Assembly (NCBI RefSeq): GCF_050563535.1
Contig: NZ_JBNXUO010000028.1
Location: forward strand, 3,665 to 67,664
Source of the DNA: Falsiroseomonas sp050563535
GTDB lineage: Bacteria > Pseudomonadota > Alphaproteobacteria > Acetobacterales > Acetobacteraceae
DNA: 64,000 bases
Direction: 5' to 3'
The notes under the pieces are model-generated. The model saw only the letters and a list, made by a program, of their open reading frames with translations, searched no databases and had not been told where the DNA came from. The first letter of the stretch is position 1; every line of letters begins with the position of its first letter. Of the stretch, positions 8,199 through 16,197 are shown piece by piece. The translations under genes were made by a program, and so were the position numbers.

Positions 8199-8523
8199 GC
8201 GGCGCGGTCTCCAGCAGGTCAGGGGTGCCGCGCTTCTTCCGGCGGCGGAGGAGGTGGTGTTCGCGGTCCCACGCCAGGTGGCACCGCTGGCACATCGCCC
8301 GCAGGTTATCCTCTCGGTTGTCCTCGGGCGTGTGGTTCAGGTGGCCGACGGTCAGCACCACGCGGCTGCCGGTGATCGGGTGGCGGCCGCCATCGACGGC
8401 ATCGCAGCGGCGGCCGTCGATGACGGATTCGCAGCGCCATCCCGCGCGGCCGCCGCGGATGCGCAGCGAGATCTCCGCCCAGTCGGCCGGATAGCGTGCA
8501 CGGTCCTCACGGGAGATCGGCAT
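8179..8523 (-). CDS. HNH endonuclease-like protein
   Basis: 114 residues with a beta-beta-alpha metal HNH core: TVGHLNHTPEDNREDNLRAM then CQRCHLAWDREHH. The paired cysteines CESVIDGRRC in the N-terminal half and CQRC support a structural zinc. Phage HNH proteins of this size nick or cleave DNA and often help packaging, but this one lies in the early operon far from the terminase, so a role in host DNA attack, replication or homing is equally possible. Overlaps its neighbours by 16-20 bases. Confidence 0.8.
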   Translation of the reverse strand: MPISREDRARYPADWAEISLRIRGGRAGWRCESVIDGRRCDAVDGGRHPITGSRVVLTVGHLNHTPEDNREDNLRAMCQRCHLAWDREHHLLRRRKKRGTPDLLETAPHGRNRT

Positions 8524-8821
8524 CGGCCGCCCCAGCCCGTGGTCGCGGCGCTACATCCGCCCCGCCCCCCTCCATCGCCAGCGCGACCACGCGCAGCAGG
8601 CTGGCGGTGCGGCGCTGCGCGTCGTGATCGGGCCAGCCCGGACTCGCCTCGACCGCGTCGGCAGCCATCGCGATGTGCGACGCCTGCAGCCCCGCGACAT
8701 GCGTCATGCCGAGAAGCGCCCCGCGCATCGCGTCGGTCCGCGGCACGTCGACGGCGCCGGCGCGGATCGCGAACACCAGCGCCATGCCGGCCAGCATCTT
8801 CTCCACCACGAGATCAGCCAT
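8507..8821 (-). CDS. Hypothetical protein, leftward early operon
   Basis: 104 residues, not recognised. Mostly helical and alanine-rich (MADLVVEKMLAGMALVFAIR; later SLLRVVALAMEGG). The frame stays open upstream to 8944, but the ATG at 8821 is chosen because it gives an 8-base overlap with the end of the MT-A70 gene, like the other junctions of this operon. Confidence 0.6.
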   Translation of the reverse strand: MADLVVEKMLAGMALVFAIRAGAVDVPRTDAMRGALLGMTHVAGLQASHIAMAADAVEASPGWPDHDAQRRTASLLRVVALAMEGGGADVAPRPRAGAADADLP

Positions 8822-9428
8822 CGCTGTCCTCCCCGAACTTCCCGACTTCGTTGCCCCAGGCGTCCCAGCCCGGGGCGGCTTCGCGGGCGAACAGTTCGCA
8901 GCGCGGGCCGGCGAAGAGCCGTTCCACGGCATCGCGCAGGTCATCGGGCTTGCGGCTGTGCTGGCGCACCGGCGCCACCACCAGGTTGCGCACGTTGCGC
9001 GCGCGCAGTTCTGGCCGGCCGCGCATGCCCACCAGGAAGAACTCGGCGGCGGAGCGGAAGACGTAGCCGGTGCCGAAGGCCCAGGCCGCGCCGGTGCGCG
9101 ACCGCTTCGCCCACACCCCGGCCGTGGAGTAGCGGAAGCCCCAGGCCTCCAGCGTGGCGATCGCCTGTGGCAGCATCGGCGCCGTTGCCCACATCACGCA
9201 CACCGCGGCGTCCGGCGCGGCCAGGGCGGCGACGGGCAGCGCCTGGATGGCGGCAAGGTCCATGCAGCCGTAGTGGTGCTGCGGGCTCTTCCGGTCGCCA
9301 GCATCGGAGTGCAGACGGAAGGCCCAGGGCGGGTCCGCGAGGATGGTGGCATACCAGCGCCGGCGCAGCGCCCCGAACGGCCAGGGCGCCAGGTCCTGCA
9401 GCAGGTCGGGCGTGTAGCCATCCGTCAT
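8814..9428 (-). CDS. MT-A70 family DNA N6-adenine methyltransferase
   Basis: 204 residues. The catalytic DPPW motif is at residues 32-35 (YATILADPPWAF), followed by the MT-A70 pattern of a central VCVMWATAPML strand, WGFRYSTAGVWAKRS, and the conserved ARNVRNLVVAPVRQHSRKPD block near residue 150-160. The family methylates adenine N6 using S-adenosylmethionine. In phages such enzymes commonly protect phage DNA from host restriction. It is translated in an overlapping early operon, so it would be made soon after derepression. A second, Dam-type methylase lies at the other end of the prophage. Confidence 0.9.
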   Translation of the reverse strand: MTDGYTPDLLQDLAPWPFGALRRRWYATILADPPWAFRLHSDAGDRKSPQHHYGCMDLAAIQALPVAALAAPDAAVCVMWATAPMLPQAIATLEAWGFRYSTAGVWAKRSRTGAAWAFGTGYVFRSAAEFFLVGMRGRPELRARNVRNLVVAPVRQHSRKPDDLRDAVERLFAGPRCELFAREAAPGWDAWGNEVGKFGEDSDG

Positions 9429-9658
9429 CACGGCGTCCCACCCGAGGCGCGCAGCATCTCCCGCAGCAGGACCGGCGCGCCGCCGCGGCGGGCGACGTGC
9501 AGCAGTTGCAGCGCGGTCAGGTCCGGCCGGTCCGGGTCGATGTGGCCGCGATCCCGCACGCCTGCGAAGTAGAAGTCGGCCGCCGTCTTGGTGCGGAACT
9601 CGCGCTCCGCCCAGGCGCCGCCCTGCAGCGCGCGGACGATGAAGGTGCCGGACTTCAC
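9428..9658 (-). CDS. Hypothetical protein with GTG start
   Basis: 76 residues starting VKSGTFIVRALQGGAWAERE. Function not recognised. The GTG at 9658 overlaps the stop of the ASCH frame as GTGA, and the stop overlaps the MT-A70 start as TGATG. Middle section FRTKTAADFYFAGVRDRGHI is basic and aromatic. Because of the ASCH frameshift, this frame is also continuous with the ASCH N-terminal frame, so a fused 242-residue product is formally possible. Confidence 0.55.
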   Translation of the reverse strand: MKSGTFIVRALQGGAWAEREFRTKTAADFYFAGVRDRGHIDPDRPDLTALQLLHVARRGGAPVLLREMLRASGGTP

Positions 9659-10156
9659 GCCGCGATCTCCTCGGGCAGCGGCACCTGGTGGTGCCAGAAG
9701 CCCTGGCGGCCGGTGGCGGGCACCACGGGTTCCAGGGCGCGGATGCGGAACAGCGGCCAGGCGTAGACGTGGTGGTCCGCCCGTTCGCTGTCGCCACCCT
9801 CGGCGCCGGTCAGCGTCGTCGCGCGGCGCGGCCGCGAGAGGACGGCGGTGCAGACGATGGAGGACAGCGGCAGGGCGCGCGGGTTGCGCATCGCGGCCTG
9901 CAGGAGCGGCACCGCGAGGTCGGCGCGCAGCGCGGTGCCGCGGCCGGCGTCGGGCACCTTTCAGGTGCAGCAGCAGGTCCATCACCTCGTTCAGGCGCAG
10001 GGGGCGGGCGCCGGCATGGATGCCGATGGTGGCGCCGACGTAGCAGGCGGGCGCGTGCCAGCGGCGGAACTCGAACGGCTTGGCACCGATCGCGATGAGG
10101 CTCGCCCAGGGCTGCCAGACCGTGATGCAGGGGATGGTGCGGGTGGTAGCCATCAT
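9655..10156 (-). pseudogene. ASCH-domain protein gene with a +1 frameshift
   Basis: The N-terminal 65 codons read as an ASCH/PUA-like domain (MMATTRTIPCITVWQPWASL, then IAIGAKPFEFRRWHAPACYV). Homology-like sequence continues in the next frame (PDAGRGTALRADLAVPLLQA, then ALPLSSIVCTAVL and HHVYAWPLFRIRALEPVVP) to a stop at 9655. The frames join if one A of the AAA at 9959-9961 is removed, giving 166 residues. ASCH proteins are small RNA-binding-fold proteins common in phages. This may be a real mutation, a sequencing error, or a site of recoding. Start overlaps the upstream stop as ATGA. Confidence 0.7.
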
Positions 10157-10347
10157 GTGCCCCCCGTCCCGCCGGCAATCCGAGCCTTCCGCATCGCGCG
10201 CCATGCCAGCAGCCGTGCCCGGCCGCGCGCCGCACGCGCCGCGGGCGTCAGGGGCACGCGCTTGCCGCGTTCGGCCAGCCTGGAGGTCGATGCGGCCGTC
10301 ATCGGGGTCCTGAAAGCGCCCGGGTGCCGCGGGGGGATGCCGGTCAT
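10153..10347 (-). CDS. Small hypothetical protein
   Basis: 64 residues, strongly basic (RGRARLLAWRAMRKARIAGG near the C-terminus). Not recognised. It is kept as a gene because both ends are coupled: its ATG overlaps the upstream stop as ATGA and its own stop overlaps the ASCH start. Length and composition alone would not support it. Confidence 0.45.
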   Translation of the reverse strand: MTGIPPRHPGAFRTPMTAASTSRLAERGKRVPLTPAARAARGRARLLAWRAMRKARIAGGTGGT

Positions 10348-10751
10348 CGACGGCCGCCCCGTGCTTCGACGGCGGCGGCCATGCGCGCCAGCAGCCGAGC
10401 GGCGCCGGCGGTGCCTTCCGCATCGAGCGCCGCGGCGGCGCGGCGCAGCACCACCGACGGGATGGCGCGCCGGTCGTTCGCCGGCAGCGGCACCCCGGCG
10501 AAGGCGGGCGCGATGTCCCGCAGCACGGCGGAGAGCTGGCGCCAGTCCCGCCGGTGCCAGGGCCAGGCGGTGCGGGATGCCTCGTCGGCCATGTCGGCCA
10601 GCACGAGCAGGGCATCCGACGCCACGTCCTGGCTCGCCAGCGCGGACAGGACGCGCAGCGCGGCGATGTGCTGGGCGGCGGCGTCGCGGCCCGGGGACGG
10701 CATCCGTGGCGGCGCGACGGCGAGGCCGCCGCGAGGCAGCGCGTCAGACAT
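10344..10751 (-). CDS. Hypothetical protein, leftward early operon
   Basis: 135 residues, predicted mainly helical (LRVLSALASQDVASDALLVL; LRRAAAALDAEGTAGAARLL). No known domain recognised. It overlaps the first gene of the operon by 8 bases and the next by 4. Composition and codon bias match the rest of the prophage. Confidence 0.6.
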   Translation of the reverse strand: MSDALPRGGLAVAPPRMPSPGRDAAAQHIAALRVLSALASQDVASDALLVLADMADEASRTAWPWHRRDWRQLSAVLRDIAPAFAGVPLPANDRRAIPSVVLRRAAAALDAEGTAGAARLLARMAAAVEARGGRR

Positions 10752-11049
10752 GGGCTGCGGCCTCCCCCATGCCGAACATCAGGGCGGCGGCGACAGCGCG
10801 GCGGGCGTCGAGGATGAGGCCGGGCAGGTCACGCCGGGCCGGCTGGGCGCGCAGCATCCGCGCCGCATGGGCGATGGCCGCGGCGTCGAGGTCCTGCGCC
10901 ATGTCCCGGGCCAGCCGCGCGAGCACCAGCGCGCCGATCCTGGCCGCGGCGCTGCTGCGCGGCGCGCGGGCGGCGCAATGCGCCGAGAGATAGAGGGTGA
11001 GCATCGGCATGCTGCTGCCGGATGCGGCGGTGTTCGTCTGCGTGACCAT
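10744..11049 (-). CDS. Hypothetical protein, first gene of the leftward early operon
   Basis: 101 residues, not recognised; alanine-rich helices (RIGALVLARLARDMAQDL). As the first gene behind the repressor-controlled leftward promoter (11076-11103) it would be among the first proteins made on induction, a position often held by anti-repressors, antitermination or host-takeover proteins. Start at 11049, about 27 bases downstream of the -10 box. Confidence 0.6.
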   Translation of the reverse strand: MVTQTNTAASGSSMPMLTLYLSAHCAARAPRSSAAARIGALVLARLARDMAQDLDAAAIAHAARMLRAQPARRDLPGLILDARRAVAAALMFGMGEAAAHV

Positions 11050-11075
11050 CCAGGGCCCCCGTCGTGGACAGGGGG

Positions 11076-11117
11076 AGTATGGCCGCTATGGCCAGTCGGT
11101 CAAGGCCAATATGGCCA
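11076..11117 (-). promoter_or_regulatory. Leftward early promoter with two CI-type operators
   Basis: On the minus strand TTGACC (11103-11098) and CATACT (11081-11076) are spaced by 16 bases. Two palindromes of the form TGGCC-N5-GGCCA overlap it: one at 11080-11094 between the -10 and -35 boxes, and one at 11103-11117 just upstream of the -35. The same motif occurs three times on the other side of the repressor gene. Repressor binding here would block the whole 11049-to-7302 operon. Confidence 0.75.
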
Positions 11118-11122
11118 GTTAG

Positions 11123-11803
11123 CTACAGCCAGGTCCACACGCCTATCACGCGGCCGAGGACATGCACCTCATCAGCAGGCACGACATAGGGTTCGTAGGC
11201 CGGGTTGTCGCTGGAGAAGCGGATTCGCGGCGGATCGCCGGGCATGGCCTGCAGTCGCTTGAACACGATGCCCATGCCGTTCCATGCGAGATAGGTGCCG
11301 TCCGGACCCATGAAGTTGTGGCCGACATCGACCATGACGCGGTCATAGGGTCTCAGCAGCGGGGTCATGCTGTCACCCACCACCCGTACCACGGCCACCT
11401 TCGCGTTGCGGTGCTCTGGCGGAAGCAGGTCCCGCGGGACAACCCATTCGGCAACGACTTGCTTGCCTTCCTGCCAGTCTACCGGAAGCCTTCCTCCACC
11501 AGCAGCGCCGTCAGCCACGTATTCCCGGACGAGGACATAGCCGCGCGGAACGTGGGGCGGGTCTCTCGGCCCTTCCTCGGCGAATGGCTGCGATTCGGAC
11601 AGCGCCGCCTCGCCTGGTTCCACGATCAGTTCCGCCGGTGATACGCCGAGGTGGGGTGCAAAGCGCCTAGCCCAATGCAGGCCGAGCCGGCGCTTGCCTG
11701 TCGTCAGCTTGCTTAGCGTGCTGGGCTGCACCCCGGCCATGCGCGCCAGATCTGCGGCGCTCAAGCCTTTCGCGTCGAGAAGTTCCTGAAGTCGAGTCGG
11801 CAT
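11123..11803 (-). CDS. CI-like phage repressor (XRE helix-turn-helix plus S24 peptidase domain)
   Basis: 226 residues. The N-terminal helix-turn-helix reads RLQELLDAKGLSAADLARMA then GVQPSTLSKLTTGKRRLG. The C-terminal half is a LexA/CI-type S24 domain with catalytic Ser in VVGDSMTPLLRPYDRVMVD and Lys in GIVFKRLQ, so it should self-cleave during an SOS response and release the prophage. The start at 11803 is set by homology to MPTRLQELL; an upstream in-frame extension would cross the operators. Five TGGCC-N5-GGCCA sites flank the gene, including one overlapping its start, consistent with autoregulation. Confidence 0.93.
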   Translation of the reverse strand: MPTRLQELLDAKGLSAADLARMAGVQPSTLSKLTTGKRRLGLHWARRFAPHLGVSPAELIVEPGEAALSESQPFAEEGPRDPPHVPRGYVLVREYVADGAAGGGRLPVDWQEGKQVVAEWVVPRDLLPPEHRNAKVAVVRVVGDSMTPLLRPYDRVMVDVGHNFMGPDGTYLAWNGMGIVFKRLQAMPGDPPRIRFSSDNPAYEPYVVPADEVHVLGRVIGVWTWL

Positions 11804-11804
11804 T

Positions 11805-11877
11805 TGGCCATAGTGGCCAGCGGCAGCCGGCCGGTCTGCGGCCAATGTGGCCTTGCCTTTTGTGGCCAATATGGCCA
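11805..11877. promoter_or_regulatory. Three repeated operators between cI and the cro-like gene
   Basis: Sites at 11805-11819 (tggccatagtggcca), 11839-11853 (cggccaatgtggcct) and 11863-11877 (tggccaatatggcca) share TGGCC-N5-GGCCA. Their centres are 34 and 24 bases apart. The first overlaps the cI translation start; the last ends 10 bases before the cro-like ATG. With the two leftward sites they form a lambda-like set of five operators. The exact promoter hexamers in this 84-base gap are not clear. Confidence 0.75.
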
Positions 11878-11887
11878 GCATGTCGCC

Positions 11888-12136
11888 ATGACGCTCGAGC
11901 AATACCGGCAAAGCCGCGGCCTCACCCTCGCCGAGCTCGCACGCGAGCTTGGCCTCCATGATGCCCGTTCCGTGCACCGCTACCTGCACGGCGAACGCAT
12001 CCCCCGTCCTGCTGTGATGCGACGCATCATGGCAGTGACCGGCGGCGCGGTAACGGCGAGCGACTTCTTCGCTCCGCCACCGATACCGGTGCGATGCGGC
12101 CCCGCGCGTGTTGCCGGTGCGAAAAGCCGCGCATGA
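11888..12136 (+). CDS. Cro-like helix-turn-helix protein
   Basis: 82 residues with an XRE-type helix-turn-helix (MTLEQYRQSRGLTLAELARE, then LGLHDARSVHRYLHGERIPR). Divergent from the CI-like repressor and directly behind the three operators, so it holds the position of Cro or Cox. The ATG at 11888 follows the last operator; the frame is open further upstream but would cross the operators. Whether it binds the same sites is inferred. Confidence 0.82.
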   Translation: MTLEQYRQSRGLTLAELARELGLHDARSVHRYLHGERIPRPAVMRRIMAVTGGAVTASDFFAPPPIPVRCGPARVAGAKSRA

Positions 12137-12218
12137 TGCCCGCCCTCCCTACTTCCATCCTGCGCATCGCCGCCGCGGTCGGCACCGGGAATCGTTCTCC
12201 CCACGTCGGCGGCTGCCC

Positions 12219-12788
12219 ATGACGCACCGCCTGCCCGCGGAAGAGGACCTCCGCGCGATCAAGACGGCATTCCGGCTGCTGGTCTCCCGCGTCGGCGGCG
12301 TGCTGGCTGCGACGGCCTGCGTCCGCGTTTCGCATGCGCAGATCGCGCGCTACTACGACCTTGGCGATACTTCCACGTACCCGCCGGCCGATGTCGTCGC
12401 TGTGCTCGAAGCAGTGGCGGGCGCGCCACTCGTCACGGCGGAGATCGCACGACTGTCGAGCCATCGCCTCGTTCCGCTCGATGCAGCGGATGGCGAGCAA
12501 CTGGCTGCCGCCGTTGCCAGCTTTGCACGCCACGCCGGCGATGTGCCGGCCGCGCTGTGCGAAGGCCTGGCCGATGGCCGTCTCACCGCAGCCGAGCTTG
12601 CCGAGATAGGTCGCCGCGCCGCGCAGCAGGCGCAGGACCTGGTCCGCATCGCGGCGCAGGCCGCCCTTCTCGCCGCGCAGGATTCGCCCGCCACCCCCGT
12701 GGCCGAGGGCGAGGGGGCGCCCGCCGATCGCCGCCCGCCGGGCGGGGGTGACGGCGGGCGCCAGACCCCGCGGGGGTCGCGCCCGTGA
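12219..12788 (+). CDS. CII-like phage regulatory protein (Phage_CP76-like)
   Basis: 189 residues. The N-terminal half resembles phage regulatory proteins of the CP76/CII class (LRAIKTAFRLLVSRVGGVLA, then VSHAQIARYYDLGDTSTYPP and VVAVLEAVAGAPLVTAEIAR) and probably forms a DNA-binding helix-turn-helix. The C-terminal half is a long alanine-rich helical region followed by a disordered Gly/Pro tail. It lies second in the rightward early operon, where CII normally sits. The ATG at 12219 is preferred to an upstream in-frame start. Family assignment is moderate. Confidence 0.6.
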   Translation: MTHRLPAEEDLRAIKTAFRLLVSRVGGVLAATACVRVSHAQIARYYDLGDTSTYPPADVVAVLEAVAGAPLVTAEIARLSSHRLVPLDAADGEQLAAAVASFARHAGDVPAALCEGLADGRLTAAELAEIGRRAAQQAQDLVRIAAQAALLAAQDSPATPVAEGEGAPADRRPPGGGDGGRQTPRGSRP

Positions 12789-13171
12789 CAGACCGAACCC
12801 GTGGCGCCGCGCGGCGACGCGCGCGCAACGTCTCAACCGTTGCGCGCCAGCCGAAACGGCAGATCGCCTTCGACACGATCAACCGCGCCGCGCTGCCGCA
12901 TCTCGAATCGCTCTGCGCCCGCTGGCTGCCGGGCGGCCGGGTGCAGGGCCACGAATGGCGCTGCGGCGACCTGCGCGGTGCGCCGGGGCGGTCGTGCAGC
13001 GTCAACCTGCGCACCGGCAAATGGGCGGACTTCGCAGCCGGCATCGGCGGCGGAGACGTCGTCAGCCTCGCCGCCGCCATCCACAACCTCAGCCAGGCCG
13101 ATGCGGCCCGGCGCATCGCCGAGATGCTCGGCCTCGATCCCATGTCCCTTGGGGGGGAACGCCATGTCTGA
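12785..13171 (+). CDS. Primase zinc-finger-like (CHC2-type, degenerate) protein
   Basis: 128 residues. The core LPHLESLCARWLPGGRVQGHEWRCGDL is split over two blocks and followed by RSCSVNLRTGKWADFAAGIG and GGDVVSLAAAIHNLSQADAA, the pattern of a DnaG-type CHC2 domain, in which the zinc ligands are only partly kept. It overlaps the CII-like gene by 4 bases and the downstream primase-helicase by 8 bases. The likely role is to recognise template or origin DNA for the next protein, so that primase function is divided over two genes. Confidence 0.7.
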   Translation: MTDRTRGAARRRARNVSTVARQPKRQIAFDTINRAALPHLESLCARWLPGGRVQGHEWRCGDLRGAPGRSCSVNLRTGKWADFAAGIGGGDVVSLAAAIHNLSQADAARRIAEMLGLDPMSLGGERHV

Positions 13172-15746
13172 CCACCTTTCGCCCGCAACCCCTGGCGATC
13201 CCTTCGCGCCCCTGCCGAACGGCAAGATCAACGGCGTGGCGCATCACGCGGCGCCGAAGCCCGGCGGCGATGACGTCTGGGAGCCGACGCCGACGCCGCT
13301 CGACCAGCCGGTGCCGGAGCTGAAGGATCTGTATCACCCGGGCTATGGCCACGCCGTCGCGGTCTGGCCCTATCGCGACGCGGAAGGCGGGCTGCTGTTC
13401 GTGGTGGCCCGGTTCGAACGGCGGGACGGCGACAAGCTGCGGAAGGACGTCACCCCCTTCGTCCATGGCCGCCGCGCCTGGACCGACAGCAAGGGCAAGC
13501 GCGGGGACCGCACCGGGTGGCACATGAAGGCGCCGCCGGCGCCGCGGCCGCTCTACGGGTTGGAACGGCTGGCGGCGCGGCCGAAGGCGCCGGTGCTGCT
13601 GGTGGAGGGCGAGAAGGCAGCCGACCGCGCGGCGCAGATCTTCCCTGACAGTGTCGCCGTGGCCAGCCAGGGCGGGGGCAAGGCGGCCGCGCGATCCGAC
13701 TGGTCGCCCCTGGCGGGGCGCGACGTGGTGTGCTGGCCGGACCAGGACGAGCCCGGGCGGGCCTATGCCAACGACGTCGCTTCCCTGCTGCGCCAGGGAT
13801 CGCGCCACACCCGCGCGAAGACGATGCGCATCGTCGAGGTCCCGCGCGACTGGCCCGATGGCTGGGACCTGGCCGATCCGATGCCTCCCGGCGCCTCGGC
13901 CGAGCTGCTGGCCGAACTGCTGGCGGAGGCGCAGGACGCGGACCCGCCGCAGCTGCCGCCCAACTTCGTCTTCAAGGACAGCGGCCTCTACTACGACCAG
14001 GCGGCCGAGATGGACGAGGAGGGGCTGCCGGTCGAGCGCGTCTTCATCGCCGCGCCGTTCGAGGTGGTGGGCGAGGCGAATGACGGCACCGGCAACAACT
14101 GGGGCCTGGTGATCCGCTGGAAGGACCGCGACGAGCGGCAGCACCAGTGGAGCGTGCCGAAGCGCTTCGTGCATGCCGACGGCAACCGCATCGCCGAGGA
14201 GCTCGAGGATGCCGGGCTGCACTGCAACCCCTCGGGCAAGGCGCGCAGCCTGCTGAAGCAGTTCATCGGCGGCGTGCGCAGCAAGCGCCGGCGGATCTGC
14301 GTGGACCGTACCGGATGGCACCTGGCGCACGGCAAGCACGTCTTCGTCCTGCCGGGCGGCGAGGCCTACGGCCCGGCGGCGGGCACCGTCATCCTGCAGA
14401 CGGAGCATGCCGGGACCGACGGCGCCTTCATCGCCGCCGGCACGCTGGCGGAGTGGCAGGAGAGCATCGGCCGGCTCGCCATCGGCAACCATCGCTTGGC
14501 GCTCGCCATCTCCGCGGCGTTGGCGACACCGCTGCTGGATGTGGTCGGCGGCGATTCCGGCGGCCTCCACATCGTGGGCGACAGCCAGACGGGCAAGTCC
14601 ACCACGCTCTACGTCGCGGGCAGCGTCTGGGGGCGGGGGGCGCGCGGCGCGCAGGTGCGGCAGTGGCGCGCGACGGCGAACGGCCTGGAGAGCGCGGCGG
14701 CCGAGACCTCCGACACGGTGCTGATCCTGGATGAGATGGGCCAGGCCAGCAGCAACGATGTGGCCGACACGATCTACATGCTGGCCAACGGCAGCGGGAA
14801 GCTCCGTGCGGGGAAGGAGGGCGGGGCCAGAAAATCCCGCACCTGGCGGACGATGTTCCTCTCGACCGGAGAGGTGACACTCGGCGCCAAGATGGCGGAG
14901 GCCGGGCGGAAGCTGATGGCCGGCCTTGAGGTGCGGCTGGTGAACCTGCCGGCCGATGCCGGGGCCCGGATGGGCGTGTTCCAGCAACTGCACGGCTTCG
15001 CCAAGCCGGGCGAGCTGGCGAAGGCGCTGCAGCTTGCCGCGCGGATGCATTACGGCACCGCCGGGCGGAGCTTCCTGACGCACCTGGTCCGCGCCCGGGT
15101 GACCGACACGAAGGGGCTGGAGACGCGGGTGAAGGCGGCACAGACCGGCTTCGCCAAGCGCCATGTGCCGGACGAGGCCGCGGGCCAGGTGCGCAGCGTG
15201 GCGGACCGCTTCGCCCTGATTGGCGCCGCCGGGGAGCTGGCGATCGAGTGGGGCGTGCTGCCCTGGCCGAAGGGTGAGGCGATGGCGGCCGCGGCCGCCT
15301 GCTTCAAGACCTGGTTGGGCGAGCGCGGCGGCGCCGGCGCGACGGAGGACCAGCAGGCAATCGCGCAGGTGCAGGCCTTCCTCGAGCTCCATGGGGAAAG
15401 CCGCTTCACTCCGCTGATTCGCAGGGACGAGCGGGGTGACGTCGTCCCTCCGGCCGCCGACCAGATGCGGACGCAGAATCGCGCTGGATGGCGTCGGCGG
15501 CCGCCGGGCAGTGCCGAGGGGTGGGAGTTCCTCATCATGCCTCAGGTCTGGGCCACCGAGGTCTGCAAGGGCATGGACCCGAAGCGCGCCGTGGCCGTGC
15601 TCCGCAGCGCGGGGCTTCTGCTCGGTGCCACGGACCGCGCACCGGCCGCAGTGGTGAAGATCCCAAGCGAGGGCCCGGTGCGCTGCTACAGAGTCTCCGG
15701 CGCGATCTTCGGCATGCGAGACCAGCCGGGCGAAGACGACGCCTAG
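13164..15746 (+). CDS. TOPRIM/DUF927 primase-helicase
   Basis: 860 residues. The N-terminal part carries a TOPRIM-like primase section (PVLLVEGEKAADRAA, then VASQGGGKAA and VVCWPDQDEPGRAYA). The C-terminal part is a DUF927 superfamily 3-like helicase/ATPase with Walker A GDSQTGKST around residue 474 and Walker B VLILDEMGQ about 45 residues later. This architecture drives phage replication. The ATG at 13164 is chosen because it overlaps the preceding gene; an open extension to 12801 is a shadow of other frames. The 204-bp palindromic octamer array starts 28 bases after its stop, so the protein may act on that site. Confidence 0.9.
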   Translation: MSDHLSPATPGDPFAPLPNGKINGVAHHAAPKPGGDDVWEPTPTPLDQPVPELKDLYHPGYGHAVAVWPYRDAEGGLLFVVARFERRDGDKLRKDVTPFVHGRRAWTDSKGKRGDRTGWHMKAPPAPRPLYGLERLAARPKAPVLLVEGEKAADRAAQIFPDSVAVASQGGGKAAARSDWSPLAGRDVVCWPDQDEPGRAYANDVASLLRQGSRHTRAKTMRIVEVPRDWPDGWDLADPMPPGASAELLAELLAEAQDADPPQLPPNFVFKDSGLYYDQAAEMDEEGLPVERVFIAAPFEVVGEANDGTGNNWGLVIRWKDRDERQHQWSVPKRFVHADGNRIAEELEDAGLHCNPSGKARSLLKQFIGGVRSKRRRICVDRTGWHLAHGKHVFVLPGGEAYGPAAGTVILQTEHAGTDGAFIAAGTLAEWQESIGRLAIGNHRLALAISAALATPLLDVVGGDSGGLHIVGDSQTGKSTTLYVAGSVWGRGARGAQVRQWRATANGLESAAAETSDTVLILDEMGQASSNDVADTIYMLANGSGKLRAGKEGGARKSRTWRTMFLSTGEVTLGAKMAEAGRKLMAGLEVRLVNLPADAGARMGVFQQLHGFAKPGELAKALQLAARMHYGTAGRSFLTHLVRARVTDTKGLETRVKAAQTGFAKRHVPDEAAGQVRSVADRFALIGAAGELAIEWGVLPWPKGEAMAAAAACFKTWLGERGGAGATEDQQAIAQVQAFLELHGESRFTPLIRRDERGDVVPPAADQMRTQNRAGWRRRPPGSAEGWEFLIMPQVWATEVCKGMDPKRAVAVLRSAGLLLGATDRAPAAVVKIPSEGPVRCYRVSGAIFGMRDQPGEDDA

Positions 15747-15773
15747 GGCTGAGAGCCGGGAGGGAAAAGGGCG

Positions 15774-15977
15774 GTGTAACCTGTGTAACCGTGTTACCTC
15801 GCTGTTATCGAACGAGTTTCCGGTTACACGCCTCCGTCTTTTCGGTGTAACCGTGTAACCGGGCGGAACCTATGTTGTTCCGGCACGCGAGGTTACACGG
15901 TTACACGTCGCCATGCATTCCGTGTAACCGAAAAACTCATTAGATTCAGCATGGTAACACGGTTACACAGGTTACAC
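15774..15977. repeat. Nested palindromic array of GTGTAACC octamers (candidate origin)
   Basis: Ten exact copies of GTGTAACC or its complement GGTTACAC (forward at 15774, 15783, 15845, 15853, 15922; reverse at 15822, 15891, 15899, 15961, 15970), plus single-mismatch copies at 15791 and 15953. They form three inverted repeats with one shared centre at 15875.5: an outer perfect 25-bp pair (15774-15798 / 15953-15977), a 10-bp pair (15821-15830 / 15921-15930) and an inner 16-bp pair (15845-15860 / 15891-15906). An A+T-rich stretch lies at 15930-15952. Position after the primase-helicase suggests an origin bound by an initiator; a regulatory or structural RNA role is also possible. Confidence 0.85.
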
Positions 15978-16197
15978 GCTCTATTGCCTGTGCGCGCGGA
16001 CTCTGGGGGCGAAAGGGAAGATAGCCGCCGGTCGTTAAGTTAGCGCAAGCAACCGCACGTTGATGTGTGTGCGCTGTATGTTCTCGCTAATGGGCGGGAA
16101 ATATGCCTATCGTTCCATCGGCGCCGGGCGGGGGCCCGCCGTCGGAGAGGCCGGGTGGACCACCACGCGTGCGCGGAGAGTGATCTTTGCGGTCCTG

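Noticed and set aside
13089..15392. 767-codon minus-strand frame under the primase-helicase
   Set aside because: Shadow of the real gene; composition is typical of an antisense frame and there is no recognisable motif.
15774..15977. Octamer array as a CRISPR
   Set aside because: Repeats are 8 bp, in both orientations and with irregular spacing; no cas genes are present.
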